Below are positions 24,197 through 33,149 of a stretch of 39,255 bases of DNA, one piece after another; position 1 is the stretch's first letter; the number at the start of each line of letters is the position of its first letter. Origin of the DNA: an uncultured Dorea sp. (GTDB taxonomy: Bacteria > Bacillota > Clostridia > Lachnospirales > Lachnospiraceae); contig URTM01000026.1 of the NCBI GenBank assembly GCA_900550865.1, forward strand, positions 1 to 39,255, read 5' to 3'. Under the pieces are notes generated by a model, which searched no databases, was not told the DNA's origin, and saw only the letters and a list, made by a program, of their open reading frames with translations. The translations under genes and the position numbers were made by a program.

Positions 24197-26677
24197 TTAC
24201 TCGATCGCATCCGTCTCAATCACAAATTTCACATTACCATCCATCGCTTTATCCCTACCGCTGAATGTATTGTATTTGCAATCTTCTGATGTCAGCACAT
24301 CGATTCTGTCAAGTACATCACCAAGTTCATCTTCCACGGTACTCTTTAACTTGCTGGTTCCTTCTTTGTCAAATTTCGCCATGCCTTCTGCAAGTTCTTT
24401 TGCCCCGGCCTGAAGGTCGGAAGCTCCGCTTCTGAGTGTACTGCTGTTAGCCGCAAGTGTTGCAGATCCGGAAGACATCTGGCTTCCCAATGTATTCAGT
24501 CCGCTTGCTAACTGATTCGTTCCACTCTGAAGTGTATTGACACCGGCTACTAATGTCGGACTGTTGGATTTCAGTTTATTTGCACCGCTTATCAGAGAAT
24601 CATTGTATCCACTTAACTGGGCAAAGCCTTTATTCAGGGCTGTAATTCCCTGGATTGCTGTCGGGAACTGTGCAGATGTCTCACTGTCTAATGTAGAGAT
24701 TCCTGCTGCCAGTTCAGAAATTCCTGCATCCAGCCCCTGCATACCGGCATTTAATTTTGTAATATTACTTGTAAGGCTATTTAACTGATCTGCCGGGATC
24801 TTGTCTTTTGCAGCCGTAATTGTATCTAATTTGGTCTGCATTTCACCAAGCTGGCTTCCAAGACCATCCATTGTCTTTGAAGCTGTCTGCAGATTTCCGG
24901 TTAAAGTTGTAATTCCTTTTGTAATATCAGAAGTATCAATATTATCAATGGAAATGCTGGCTTTTTCAACTGTATTCACATTCTTCAGACCGTCAGCTGC
25001 TGTTTTTGCATTTTTCAGTGCGTCGATAGACTGCTGTAACTGCTGTTTTTCTGCATCACTGGTAGCTTTACTCTTCTGTGTCTCCAGTGCCTGGATTGAC
25101 TGACTGATCTTTTCTGAACTTGTATTTGCCGCACTCTTTGCTGCTGCAACTTTATTGTTATAATCATCGATAGCTGTATTTAATTCTGTGACTTTGCTTT
25201 CACAAGTAGTCTTCAGATTCGTTAACTGGATATTGAGTCCGTCCAGTTCTTTCTGCAATACAGTAAGTTCTTTTACAATATTAGTAACTGGCTCTGCAAT
25301 GCCCTTTTGCATACCGCTTTCAAGCTGCTCTGTCTGTGCAATCAGTTCATTTCCTGTCTGCACCATGGAACCAACCTGTGCCATCAGTGCCTGCACCTGT
25401 TTTGTTCCAAGCGAATCTTCTAAGGCCTGTGTTCCTGCTGCCAGTTCAGAAGAAGCAACTTTAATATCCTCTGTATCTTTTCCTCTTCCATCTGTAGAAG
25501 CTTCCATTTTTGCAATAGCGCTCTGCACTTTCTTCAGTCCTGCACTAAGCTGTGTCAGCTGTGAAGCGCCTGCCGCCAGCTGCTTCTCACCGTCTACGTA
25601 ACTGCTTACACCGTCTGCCAGTGTATTCACTCCATCCGTATAATCCTGTACCCCTTTGACAACTTTATTCACACCATTCACATACTCTGTAACGCTGCCG
25701 CTTAACTCTCCGTTAGAACCAAGATATTTCTGAATACCGGCATTCAATGTGTCAACACCTTCTGTATAAGTATTCACACCATCTGCCAGTGTTCCTGCAC
25801 CATCTGCCAGTGTTCCGGAACCACTGACTAACTGAAGTGCCGCATCTTCCAGATCATCCAATGCTGTCTGCAGATCATCAACATTTACAATACTGTCCAT
25901 ATCCATGTCATCTAACAGATCGGATAATGCTACCGTATAAGTAGAAGACATTGTAAAGTCTGTCACGTCTGCCTCAATACTTAAGCTTTCCGGAATGGTT
26001 ACTTTATCACTTTCCTCACTGCTTAAGTTCAGGCTGTCTTTTAATCCCGGCATTCCGAATCCGACAACGATGTTCTTATTGCCATCGGAAATGATCTTAC
26101 CATTGTCGATCGTTACGTTACTGAATGTCTCATTCGGAAGAATCATGCCAGTCATCATCACAAATGGTGTATAAACTTCTGTATCTTTTCCGTCTACAGA
26201 TACATTCTGCTTTTCATTGTTCTTATAATCTACCGTGATCTTCAGATGTCCGCTTTTACCTTTTAACTCTGACGGCTTCATCTGTTTTCCGTCTAAGTAA
26301 TATTTTAATTTTACAGATACCGGAAGTTTTTTATCGGTAGTTCCCTGATAATAGATATCCTCACCGTCTGTTGACCAAGTGAGTTTATCTCCGTCTGCGG
26401 TATATTTCTCATCGCCTTTTACATTCTTGATATCACTCAGTGTGCTCTCATCTTCCAGATCCCCGGATACGCTTCCGGAATTCTTAAGCCAGTTGGATAC
26501 GGTTACTTTGTCTGTCTTACCGCTTGCTTTGGCATTTACATATACGGTTTCTTCTTTATATACATCACTGTCTGAAGTTCCATTTGCTGCGAAAGCCGGT
26601 GTCACACCCATCATCACTGACATTCCGACTGCTACAGATGCTGCAACTTTTCTTTTCATTTTCCTATTCTTATTCAT
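24197..26677 (-). CDS. Large secreted coiled-coil partner of an MMPL exporter (YhgE/Pip-like)
   Basis: An 826-residue protein with a basic N-terminus and a signal peptide ending near 'VTPAFA' (residue 30), with no later membrane helix, lipobox or sortase signal. Residues about 30-265 form a beta-rich region. The remainder is mostly helical with many short repeats of the type 'LADGxxxYxxGVxxLxxG', as in YhgE/Pip-type proteins, and a long coiled coil (about 430-600). YhgE/Pip proteins normally also have membrane helices, which are absent here. It lies 45 bases after the MMPL transporter and shares its terminator, so the two are one operon. The pairing suggests a surface-exposed adaptor or assembly partner of the exporter; the cargo is unknown. 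Confidence 0.7.
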   Translation of the reverse strand: MNKNRKMKRKVAASVAVGMSVMMGVTPAFAANGTSDSDVYKEETVYVNAKASGKTDKVTVSNWLKNSGSVSGDLEDESTLSDIKNVKGDEKYTADGDKLTWSTDGEDIYYQGTTDKKLPVSVKLKYYLDGKQMKPSELKGKSGHLKITVDYKNNEKQNVSVDGKDTEVYTPFVMMTGMILPNETFSNVTIDNGKIISDGNKNIVVGFGMPGLKDSLNLSSEESDKVTIPESLSIEADVTDFTMSSTYTVALSDLLDDMDMDSIVNVDDLQTALDDLEDAALQLVSGSGTLADGAGTLADGVNTYTEGVDTLNAGIQKYLGSNGELSGSVTEYVNGVNKVVKGVQDYTDGVNTLADGVSSYVDGEKQLAAGASQLTQLSAGLKKVQSAIAKMEASTDGRGKDTEDIKVASSELAAGTQALEDSLGTKQVQALMAQVGSMVQTGNELIAQTEQLESGMQKGIAEPVTNIVKELTVLQKELDGLNIQLTNLKTTCESKVTELNTAIDDYNNKVAAAKSAANTSSEKISQSIQALETQKSKATSDAEKQQLQQSIDALKNAKTAADGLKNVNTVEKASISIDNIDTSDITKGITTLTGNLQTASKTMDGLGSQLGEMQTKLDTITAAKDKIPADQLNSLTSNITKLNAGMQGLDAGISELAAGISTLDSETSAQFPTAIQGITALNKGFAQLSGYNDSLISGANKLKSNSPTLVAGVNTLQSGTNQLASGLNTLGSQMSSGSATLAANSSTLRSGASDLQAGAKELAEGMAKFDKEGTSKLKSTVEDELGDVLDRIDVLTSEDCKYNTFSGRDKAMDGNVKFVIETDAIE

Positions 26678-26722
26678 AATTCCTGCTTCCTTTCTTAATT
26701 ATGATGGATTGTTAATAACAGG

Positions 26723-28819
26723 TTACTTTGCTTCATTTGTCTGTACTTTTGCCTTTTTTCCAAGAAATCCGATGGATGTCTTACAGATTAATTTGTCAAA
26801 TATCATAAACATTGCCGGCAATACCAGAAGAACTACGATCATACTGATAATTGCTCCTCTTGCAAGCAATGTACAGATCGAACCGATCATCTCAACCTGT
26901 GAGTAGCAGGCAACTCCAAATGTTGCTGCAAAGAAACTAAGTCCGCTGCTGATAATGGACGGCATGCTTGTTTTATGCGCAATGCTGATTGCTTCCATCT
27001 TATCTTTTCCAAGGCTTCGTTCTTTTTGATATCTCGTTGTCATCAGGATCGCATAGTCAACGGTTGCTCCTAACTGGATCGCACCGATAACGATACTTGC
27101 CACGAACGGAAGGCTGATTCCCTGATAATACGGGATCGCCATATTGATCATAATTGCAAATTCAATAACTGCCACCAGAATGACCGGCAGTGAGATTGAT
27201 TTGAAAATGATCAGGATGATGATAAATATTGCTGCGATAGAGATAATATTTACATTAACAAGATCGACATCTGTGACATCCTGCAGATCTTTCATCAGAG
27301 GTGCTTCTCCGATGACCATTCCCGTCTTATCGTATGATTTTACAATCTTATCAATCTTTTTAATCTGTGTATTGACCTGATCCGTTGCGGATTCGTATTC
27401 CGTACTTACAAATGCCAGTTCATAATCTTTACTCTGCAGCATCTTCCGGACATCCTTCGGAATTATGGAATCCGGTATACTAGGCCCGATAAGTGAACTC
27501 ATACTGATGGTCCATTTCACACCTTTTACTTTATCGACCTTATTCAGCATCTGCTGTTTTTCCTTTGCATCCATGTTCTTATCCATCATGATAATATGCA
27601 TGTTGCTTGCCCCAAAGTCATCCTTTACTTTTGCAATTGATACATTACTGTTCAATGTCTTCGGAAGTGAATCTGCGATATTGTAGTAAATCTTTGTATG
27701 GTTATTTCCATAAATTGCCGGAAGTAAAAGTATAAGGAATGCTGCGATCCATACTTTATAGTGTTTTGTGATAAAGGCTGATGGACGATCCATATTACTT
27801 AACAGCAACTTGTGTCTTGTCTTCTCGATTGGTTTATCAAATACAAGGATCAGTGCCGGCAGGATCGTTACACAACAGATAACGCCGATCACAACTCCTT
27901 TTGCCATTACAATACCAAGGTCACGTCCGAGTGCAAATGTCATAACACAAAGTGCGATGAATCCGGCCACAGTAGTTACGGAACTTCCAACAACCGACTT
28001 AAATGTATTGGCGATCGCATGCCCCATGGCTCTGTCTTTCTCACCCGGGAATCTCTTCTTATTCTCTTCATAACTATTCAGAAGGAAGATGGAATAATCC
28101 ATCGTTACACCAAGCTGTAATACCGCTGTCAATGCCTGCGTAATATAAGAAGTTTCACCGAGTATGATATTACTTCCCAGGTTGTATAAAATCGCAAGAC
28201 CTATACTAAGCAGGAATAAGAACGGAACTACAAATGAACCCGATGTAATCTCCAGTACGACCAGACTCAACAATGCTGCGATCACTACATAGATCGGAAG
28301 TTCTTTCATTGCGATATTCTTAATATCTGTAACGATACCTGTCATACCACTGATGAAACACTGCTTATTTGCGATCTTACGAAGCTGTGTCAGTGCCTCC
28401 ATGGAATTATCAGATGATGTCGTATCATCAAATAATACAAGCATCATCGTTGCATCTCCATTGATAAATGCTTTTCTTATATCTTTTGGAATCATCTCTG
28501 TCGGAAGACTGATATCTGCCACATCGTCATACCAGAGTACATCCTGTACATGTGGCACTTTCTCAAATTCTTTTTCCAGCTTCTGTACGTCTTTCATATC
28601 CATGTTCTCAACCGCGACCATGGAGAATGCACCCATTCCAAATTCATCTACCAGGATATCCTGTCCTTTTACCGTCTCCAGGTGATCCGGCAGGTAACTC
28701 AGCAGGTCATAATTTACTTTTGTCTTTGCGATGCCGATTATTGACGGAACGATTAATAAGACTCCTATAAGCAGCACCAATATTCTGTGTCGGGCAATCC
28801 ATTTGCCAACTTTGACCAT
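26723..28819 (-). CDS. MMPL/RND-family transporter
   Basis: A 698-residue transporter from the ATG at 28819, nine bases after GAGGAG; an ATG three codons upstream is too close to that site. It has twelve membrane segments in two halves, each with a large extracytoplasmic loop. Each half carries the family's helix motif: 'GVTMDYSIF' and 'GATVDYAIL', whose Asp-Tyr pairs relay protons. MMPL proteins export lipids, lipopeptides or hydrophobic compounds. It is the first gene of an operon with a secreted coiled-coil protein. Its promoter overlaps a TetR-like palindrome, though no regulator gene is adjacent. Confidence 0.88.
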   Translation of the reverse strand: MVKVGKWIARHRILVLLIGVLLIVPSIIGIAKTKVNYDLLSYLPDHLETVKGQDILVDEFGMGAFSMVAVENMDMKDVQKLEKEFEKVPHVQDVLWYDDVADISLPTEMIPKDIRKAFINGDATMMLVLFDDTTSSDNSMEALTQLRKIANKQCFISGMTGIVTDIKNIAMKELPIYVVIAALLSLVVLEITSGSFVVPFLFLLSIGLAILYNLGSNIILGETSYITQALTAVLQLGVTMDYSIFLLNSYEENKKRFPGEKDRAMGHAIANTFKSVVGSSVTTVAGFIALCVMTFALGRDLGIVMAKGVVIGVICCVTILPALILVFDKPIEKTRHKLLLSNMDRPSAFITKHYKVWIAAFLILLLPAIYGNNHTKIYYNIADSLPKTLNSNVSIAKVKDDFGASNMHIIMMDKNMDAKEKQQMLNKVDKVKGVKWTISMSSLIGPSIPDSIIPKDVRKMLQSKDYELAFVSTEYESATDQVNTQIKKIDKIVKSYDKTGMVIGEAPLMKDLQDVTDVDLVNVNIISIAAIFIIILIIFKSISLPVILVAVIEFAIMINMAIPYYQGISLPFVASIVIGAIQLGATVDYAILMTTRYQKERSLGKDKMEAISIAHKTSMPSIISSGLSFFAATFGVACYSQVEMIGSICTLLARGAIISMIVVLLVLPAMFMIFDKLICKTSIGFLGKKAKVQTNEAK

Positions 28820-28856
28820 TCTTTCCATCTCCTCTTATTTTCTTTATGCATTTATT

Positions 28857-28884
28857 ATTATAATCAAAAATGACCAGTAGTCAA
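28857..28884 (-). promoter_or_regulatory. Exporter promoter overlapped by a TetR-like operator
   Basis: On the minus strand, TTGACT (28879-28884) and TATAAT (28857-28862) are 16 bases apart. The near-palindrome TGACCAGTAGTCA (28871-28883) covers the -35. TGAC-N5-GTCA sites of this kind are typical of TetR/AcrR repressors. Confidence 0.65.
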
Positions 28885-28944
28885 TATTTTATTTGAATTA
28901 TTTTTTTATTTCGTTGATAATCTTTATCCATATTGGCGTACACT

Positions 28945-28982
28945 AAAAAAAGAAACAGCACATCCCGTGTTGTTTCTTTTTT
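28945..28982 (-). terminator. Intrinsic terminator after the BASS symporter gene
   Basis: AAAGAAACAGCAC pairs with GTGTTGTTTCTTT around a five-base loop. On the minus strand the stem runs into TTTTTTT. It lies 45 bases past the stop codon. Confidence 0.85.
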
Positions 28983-29027
28983 GTTTCTATTCTATAAATT
29001 TGTTATTTCATGCATTTCAGGAGCAGT

Positions 29028-30053
29028 TTAATGTGCTGCTGCCTCTACATTTCCTGTAACTTTTTCTTTGCGTTTATCATGCATTGCAAATAATCCGGCA
29101 AGTAATGTTCCGGAGATCGAATGCCATGTGCAAGATACCGCACAGATAATTGCAGATTCCGGTGTAGATGCGAACTGGGCTGTCGTTGTTGCAAGGTTTG
29201 TTGCAAGTCCTGCATTCTGCATACCAACTTCGATAGAAATCGTTCTCTTCTTAGATGTATTCATACCAACCAGTTTTCCGGCTCCATATCCAAGCAGATA
29301 TCCAAGACCGTTGTGAAGCAATACTGCTACAAAGATCACAACTCCTGACTGGAAGAATTTTGCTCCCTGTGAAGATACCACTCCGCCGACAACACATGCA
29401 AGTCCGAGAACGGCAACTCCCGGCATAACTTTCTGAAGTTCCTGGAATGTTTTATTCTTTCCTAACAGATAATTTAATAAAAATCCAACACCAACCGGAA
29501 GGATAACGGTCTCAATGATTGATACGAACATCGGAAGTCCCTTGATCGTGATCTGTGTACCGCTTGCCAGGAAAGATACCATAAGTGGTGTCATAACCGG
29601 TGATACCAGTGTGGATACTGTTGTCATTCCTACGGAAAAGGCTACATCCCCGCCGCACAGATAAGACATGATGTTGGAAGATACACCTCCCGGACAGCAG
29701 CCTACAAGGATCAGTCCAAGTGCGATTCCATCCGGCAGATTCAATACCTTTGAAAGCGCAAATGCAAGGAATGGCATGATCAGATACTGCGCAACCGCAC
29801 CAACACAAATGTCAAACGGACGCTGTGCAAGAATCTTAAAGTCTTCTGTTGTAAGTGTCAGTCCCATACTGAACATGATAATACCAATGATAATCGACTG
29901 ACATGTGAACTTGTTCGATACCATATCTGTGAACAGCGCCAGGTTTACCCAGCCCATCATAGACGGAAGGAAAAATGTAACCACTGCGATTGCGATTACA
30001 ACAATTGACGTGTAGTCTGATAAAAATTTACTTGCTTTCTGTAATGCTTTCAT
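29028..30053 (-). CDS. BASS-family Na+ symporter under T-box control
   Basis: A 341-residue membrane protein with about nine to ten hydrophobic segments. 'MFSMGLTLTTEDF', 'GCCPGGVSSNIMSYLCGGDVA' (in the unwound, Na+-binding helix region) and 'EVGMQNAGLATNLA' are the hallmark motifs of the bile acid:sodium symporter family (SBF). Bacterial members carry substrates such as bile acids, pantoate or oxo-acids, and the annotation 'bile acid' is often wrong. This copy has a complete T-box leader, so expression should rise when one aminoacyl-tRNA is scarce. That argues for an amino acid, an oxo-acid precursor or a related compound as substrate. It is monocistronic, with AAAGGAGG upstream. Confidence 0.9.
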   Translation of the reverse strand: MKALQKASKFLSDYTSIVVIAIAVVTFFLPSMMGWVNLALFTDMVSNKFTCQSIIIGIIMFSMGLTLTTEDFKILAQRPFDICVGAVAQYLIMPFLAFALSKVLNLPDGIALGLILVGCCPGGVSSNIMSYLCGGDVAFSVGMTTVSTLVSPVMTPLMVSFLASGTQITIKGLPMFVSIIETVILPVGVGFLLNYLLGKNKTFQELQKVMPGVAVLGLACVVGGVVSSQGAKFFQSGVVIFVAVLLHNGLGYLLGYGAGKLVGMNTSKKRTISIEVGMQNAGLATNLATTTAQFASTPESAIICAVSCTWHSISGTLLAGLFAMHDKRKEKVTGNVEAAAH

Positions 30054-30115
30054 TACTCTTCTCCTCCTTTAAGCAATCACTGTCCACCAAATTTCTCCTG
30101 TATACTTTGGTATAC

Positions 30116-30408
30116 AAAAAGTCCCTTCCCAGAATATACTCTGAAAAGGGACGAAATCTATCCGCGTTACCACCCTAATTCTGTAGAATCTTTCTACAGC
30201 TCTTATTCACGTACCATCATACATGTTCCCTGTAACGGGGGATACCGGCGAGGTTTACTTTGATATTGCTTTCAACCCGCTTCTTAGAGAGGATATCCTT
30301 ATCTGCTTATTACCTGCTTCCACCAACCGCAGGCTCTCTGTGAAATAACGATAGATACGGCATTGTTCTCATCAACGAATTTCGGTGAACTATATGTGTT
30401 TTTTACAA
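30116..30408 (-). ncRNA. T-box leader RNA of the BASS symporter gene
   Basis: On the minus strand the leader has, in order, a GAUGA kink-turn, the AGAGAG bulge, the stem-I distal loop GGUUGGUGGAA (near 30323-30333), a specifier-loop region at 30284-30300, the T-box core AGGGTGGTAACGCG (30163-30176), and a terminator at 30121-30152 followed by TTTTT. The UGGU of the antiterminator bulge would pair with a tRNA ending ACCA, that is discriminator A. The specifier reads GGAUAUCCUCUC. AUC (Ile) at 30292-30294 is preferred and UAU (Tyr) at 30293-30295 is the alternative. Both tRNAs carry discriminator A, so the two cannot be separated on that basis. Confidence 0.93.
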
Positions 30409-30414
30409 GTCCTT

Positions 30415-30442
30415 ATTATAAACCTGATATTTCAAAAGTCAA
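30415..30442 (-). promoter_or_regulatory. Promoter of the T-box transcript
   Basis: On the minus strand, TTGACT (30437-30442) and a perfect TATAAT (30415-30420) are 16 bases apart, giving a start near 30408. Confidence 0.75.
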
Positions 30443-30493
30443 GTGTAAATTTTCATACTTTTGCATAATTTTACATTCAATCCTGCAAAACAG

Positions 30494-32410
30494 CTATCTG
30501 ATCTTCTCCATCTTCTCTTTGATCCTGTCCTGCATTTCCACAAAAATCTCTAATAGCATCGGATTGAATGTGCCGCATTCTCCTCCCAGGATCATCTCCA
30601 TTGCCTTCTCATGAGAGAATGCTTTCTTGTACGCACGTTCACTGATCAGGGCATCATATACATCCGCAAGTGATACAACCTGGGCGGAGATTGGAATCTC
30701 TTCTCCGGTCAGTTTATCCGGATATCCCCTTCCATCATAACGTTCGTGGTGCCATCTGCATATCTGATAAGCAATTGTGATCAGCGGTTCATCCTTATAC
30801 CGTTCCATCTTTTCCAGCATGGATGCTCCGATCAACGTATGCTGCTTCATCTGTTCAAATTCATCCGTCGTAAGTTTTCCAGGCTTGTTCAATATCTTTT
30901 CGTCAATTCCAATCTTTCCTATGTCATGAAATGCTGACGCTGTTGCGATCATATGGCAGTCATTCGGCGATAACTTATACTTATCCGTCTTTTGTACCAG
31001 CTGTTCGATCAGCATCTCTGTCAGTGTCTTAATATGCAGGACATGAAGTCCGCTTTCTCCGTTACGGAACTCTACAATCTGGCTTAATATCTCAACCATC
31101 ATCTGGTTATTCTTTTCTTTTTCTTTCATCTGGTCAGATACCATGGCAACCAGATGTCTCTGCTTTGCATATAGTTTAATCGTATTAAATACTCTCTGAT
31201 ACACGACATCACAGTCAAACGGTCTGCTGATATAATCCGATACTCCAAAGTTAAATGCACGTCTGATATATGTCTCCGACTCCTCACTCGATATCATTAT
31301 TACCGGAATATCATCGATCATATGATCCCGGTTCATAACAGTCAGCACTTCAAATCCATCCATCACAGGCATCACAATATCCAGCAATACCACCGATATC
31401 TTCTTCCCATATTGTCTGAGAAGCTGCAGTCCCTGCTTTCCATTCTCTGCTTCAATGATCTCGAACTCTTCCTTCAGCATCTCGATCAGGATCGCCCTGT
31501 TCATCTCCGAATCATCTACGACCAGAATCTTCTGTCCGCCTGTTGTATCCGGCAGTTTCTGATCCTGTTCCGTCACAACCATATTCTTGCTGTCTTTCGC
31601 CTGATACATCAGATGATCAGCCCGCTCAACAGCCGCCTCAATCTTCTCCGCATTACTGATCACACCGCCGACACTGATCGACAACTGGATATTGGAATAC
31701 CCCGGAATTACCGTCGTATTGACTTTCTGCTGGATTCCGTTTAATTTCTTTGTAAATACTTCCTCTTCAATTCCAGGCATCACCAGCAGGAATTCATCCC
31801 CGCCAAAACGGATCAGACGGTCTGATCTCCGGATACTGCTCTTGATCACGTCCGCAACTGCACATAATACCGTATCCCCCGCATTATGTCCGTATGTATC
31901 ATTATATAATTTGAAATCATCCAGATCTATGAGTGCGACTCCTGCCAATTCATCCGAATCCTTCACCTCATCCTCATAATACCTGCGGTTATAGGCGTCT
32001 GTAACTGCATCTTTATACAGCTTATCATTATAATGCATGAACAGGTTGACCACTCTTTCATGGTTCAGTTTTCCAAGTGACCAGTTCGTATCCAGACTCC
32101 GGATCAGCTCCAGCACATACGGTTCTCCATCAATCTCAATACACCGCGCAATTACCTGATAAAGCTTTCCTTCAACTATCTCAAACTTTCCTTTTTCTTC
32201 CCCGGCAGTGAATGCTTCTTCAATTATACACTCTTCACACGGCTTCCAGGCACTTTGAAGTTCTTCGCGGCCCCATTCTATGACCACTTCTTTCTCCACC
32301 AGTCCCTGATCTGTATTCCTCTTCATCCGGAAAAGACGCACCATCTGAAATATTTTCCGGAAATGACGCATTTCTTCTTTTACCTGTTCCATTGTCATGA
32401 TATCACTCAT
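30494..32410 (-). CDS. GGDEF-REC-HD-GYP c-di-GMP turnover protein
   Basis: A 638-residue protein from the ATG at 32410, which has GGGAGGAG upstream; a longer start would overlap the channel gene. After a short N-terminal region, a GGDEF domain has an intact active site (GGDEF at 203-207) and an intact RxxD inhibitory site (R194, D197). A receiver domain follows with phospho-acceptor D344 in 'VVLLDIVMP'; the usual Lys of 'KPF' is Arg. An HD-GYP phosphodiesterase domain has 'HDIGKIG' (H495, D496), 'WHHERYDGRGYP' and GYP at 562-564. Both a cyclase and a c-di-GMP phosphodiesterase are therefore predicted in one cytosolic chain, with the receiver able to switch between them. No histidine kinase is nearby. 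It is the last gene of the folate/channel run. Confidence 0.88.
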   Translation of the reverse strand: MSDIMTMEQVKEEMRHFRKIFQMVRLFRMKRNTDQGLVEKEVVIEWGREELQSAWKPCEECIIEEAFTAGEEKGKFEIVEGKLYQVIARCIEIDGEPYVLELIRSLDTNWSLGKLNHERVVNLFMHYNDKLYKDAVTDAYNRRYYEDEVKDSDELAGVALIDLDDFKLYNDTYGHNAGDTVLCAVADVIKSSIRRSDRLIRFGGDEFLLVMPGIEEEVFTKKLNGIQQKVNTTVIPGYSNIQLSISVGGVISNAEKIEAAVERADHLMYQAKDSKNMVVTEQDQKLPDTTGGQKILVVDDSEMNRAILIEMLKEEFEIIEAENGKQGLQLLRQYGKKISVVLLDIVMPVMDGFEVLTVMNRDHMIDDIPVIMISSEESETYIRRAFNFGVSDYISRPFDCDVVYQRVFNTIKLYAKQRHLVAMVSDQMKEKEKNNQMMVEILSQIVEFRNGESGLHVLHIKTLTEMLIEQLVQKTDKYKLSPNDCHMIATASAFHDIGKIGIDEKILNKPGKLTTDEFEQMKQHTLIGASMLEKMERYKDEPLITIAYQICRWHHERYDGRGYPDKLTGEEIPISAQVVSLADVYDALISERAYKKAFSHEKAMEMILGGECGTFNPMLLEIFVEMQDRIKEKMEKIR

Positions 32411-32442
32411 ATATGCTCCTCCCTCATCCGGATGTTCATTCT

Positions 32443-33087
32443 CTATTCCCTGATCCTCGGAAGATTCCATCTGTAATGTGCTGCAAGGAAACGTATCAGC
32501 ATAACGATCAGAGCCGACACTATCATCGCCGGAAGTTCTCCATAACTTCTATATATGATCACACAGATCCATGCACCGGCGATCGACGCACATGCATAGA
32601 TATGTTTCACAAATATATACGGAGCAACCCCCGCCATCGTATCCCGCAAGAGTCCTCCTCCGACTCCCGTCATAGTTCCCAGAAAGACCAGCAGGAATGT
32701 ATTATCGATATAGCCGCAGCTGATACCTTTTGTCACACCCATTGCCGAAAAGATTCCAAGTCCTACAGAATCCATTGCCAACATAATTTTATCATAGATC
32801 TCACCAAATCCATCCTGCAAGTATTTTCTGCGGAAATATATAATACAAAACACAAGTACCGCAGCAAGTACCGCATAGATCACATATACCGGATGCAGAA
32901 GTGCCGAAGGTACCTTCCCAAGTATAACATCACGAACCATACCTCCGCCAACTGCCGTTGACACACCAAGTACAATGACTCCAAATATATCCATGCTGCA
33001 CTCAATTCCAACCATTGCTCCCGAAGCTGAGAACGCCACCGTTCCGATCAGCTCAATTGCAAATATAATCCAATCCTGAATATCCAT
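32443..33087 (-). CDS. TRIC-type cation channel (UPF0126)
   Basis: A 214-residue membrane protein with about seven hydrophobic segments in two repeats. Each repeat carries a glycine-rich kink followed by an Arg-Asp pair: 'GGGMVRD' and 'GGGLLRD'. This is the prokaryotic TRIC/UPF0126 family, trimeric channels for monovalent cations. Its cellular purpose in bacteria is unclear. It begins 62 bases after the folate genes and ends 32 bases before the c-di-GMP protein starts. Co-transcription is plausible but no functional link is evident. Confidence 0.88.
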   Translation of the reverse strand: MDIQDWIIFAIELIGTVAFSASGAMVGIECSMDIFGVIVLGVSTAVGGGMVRDVILGKVPSALLHPVYVIYAVLAAVLVFCIIYFRRKYLQDGFGEIYDKIMLAMDSVGLGIFSAMGVTKGISCGYIDNTFLLVFLGTMTGVGGGLLRDTMAGVAPYIFVKHIYACASIAGAWICVIIYRSYGELPAMIVSALIVMLIRFLAAHYRWNLPRIRE

Positions 33088-33149
33088 CTTACTTTCCCAT
33101 CTTGTCCTTTATTTCTGTAAATTTTCTGTCATGTTCAAGTACTGTTGTC

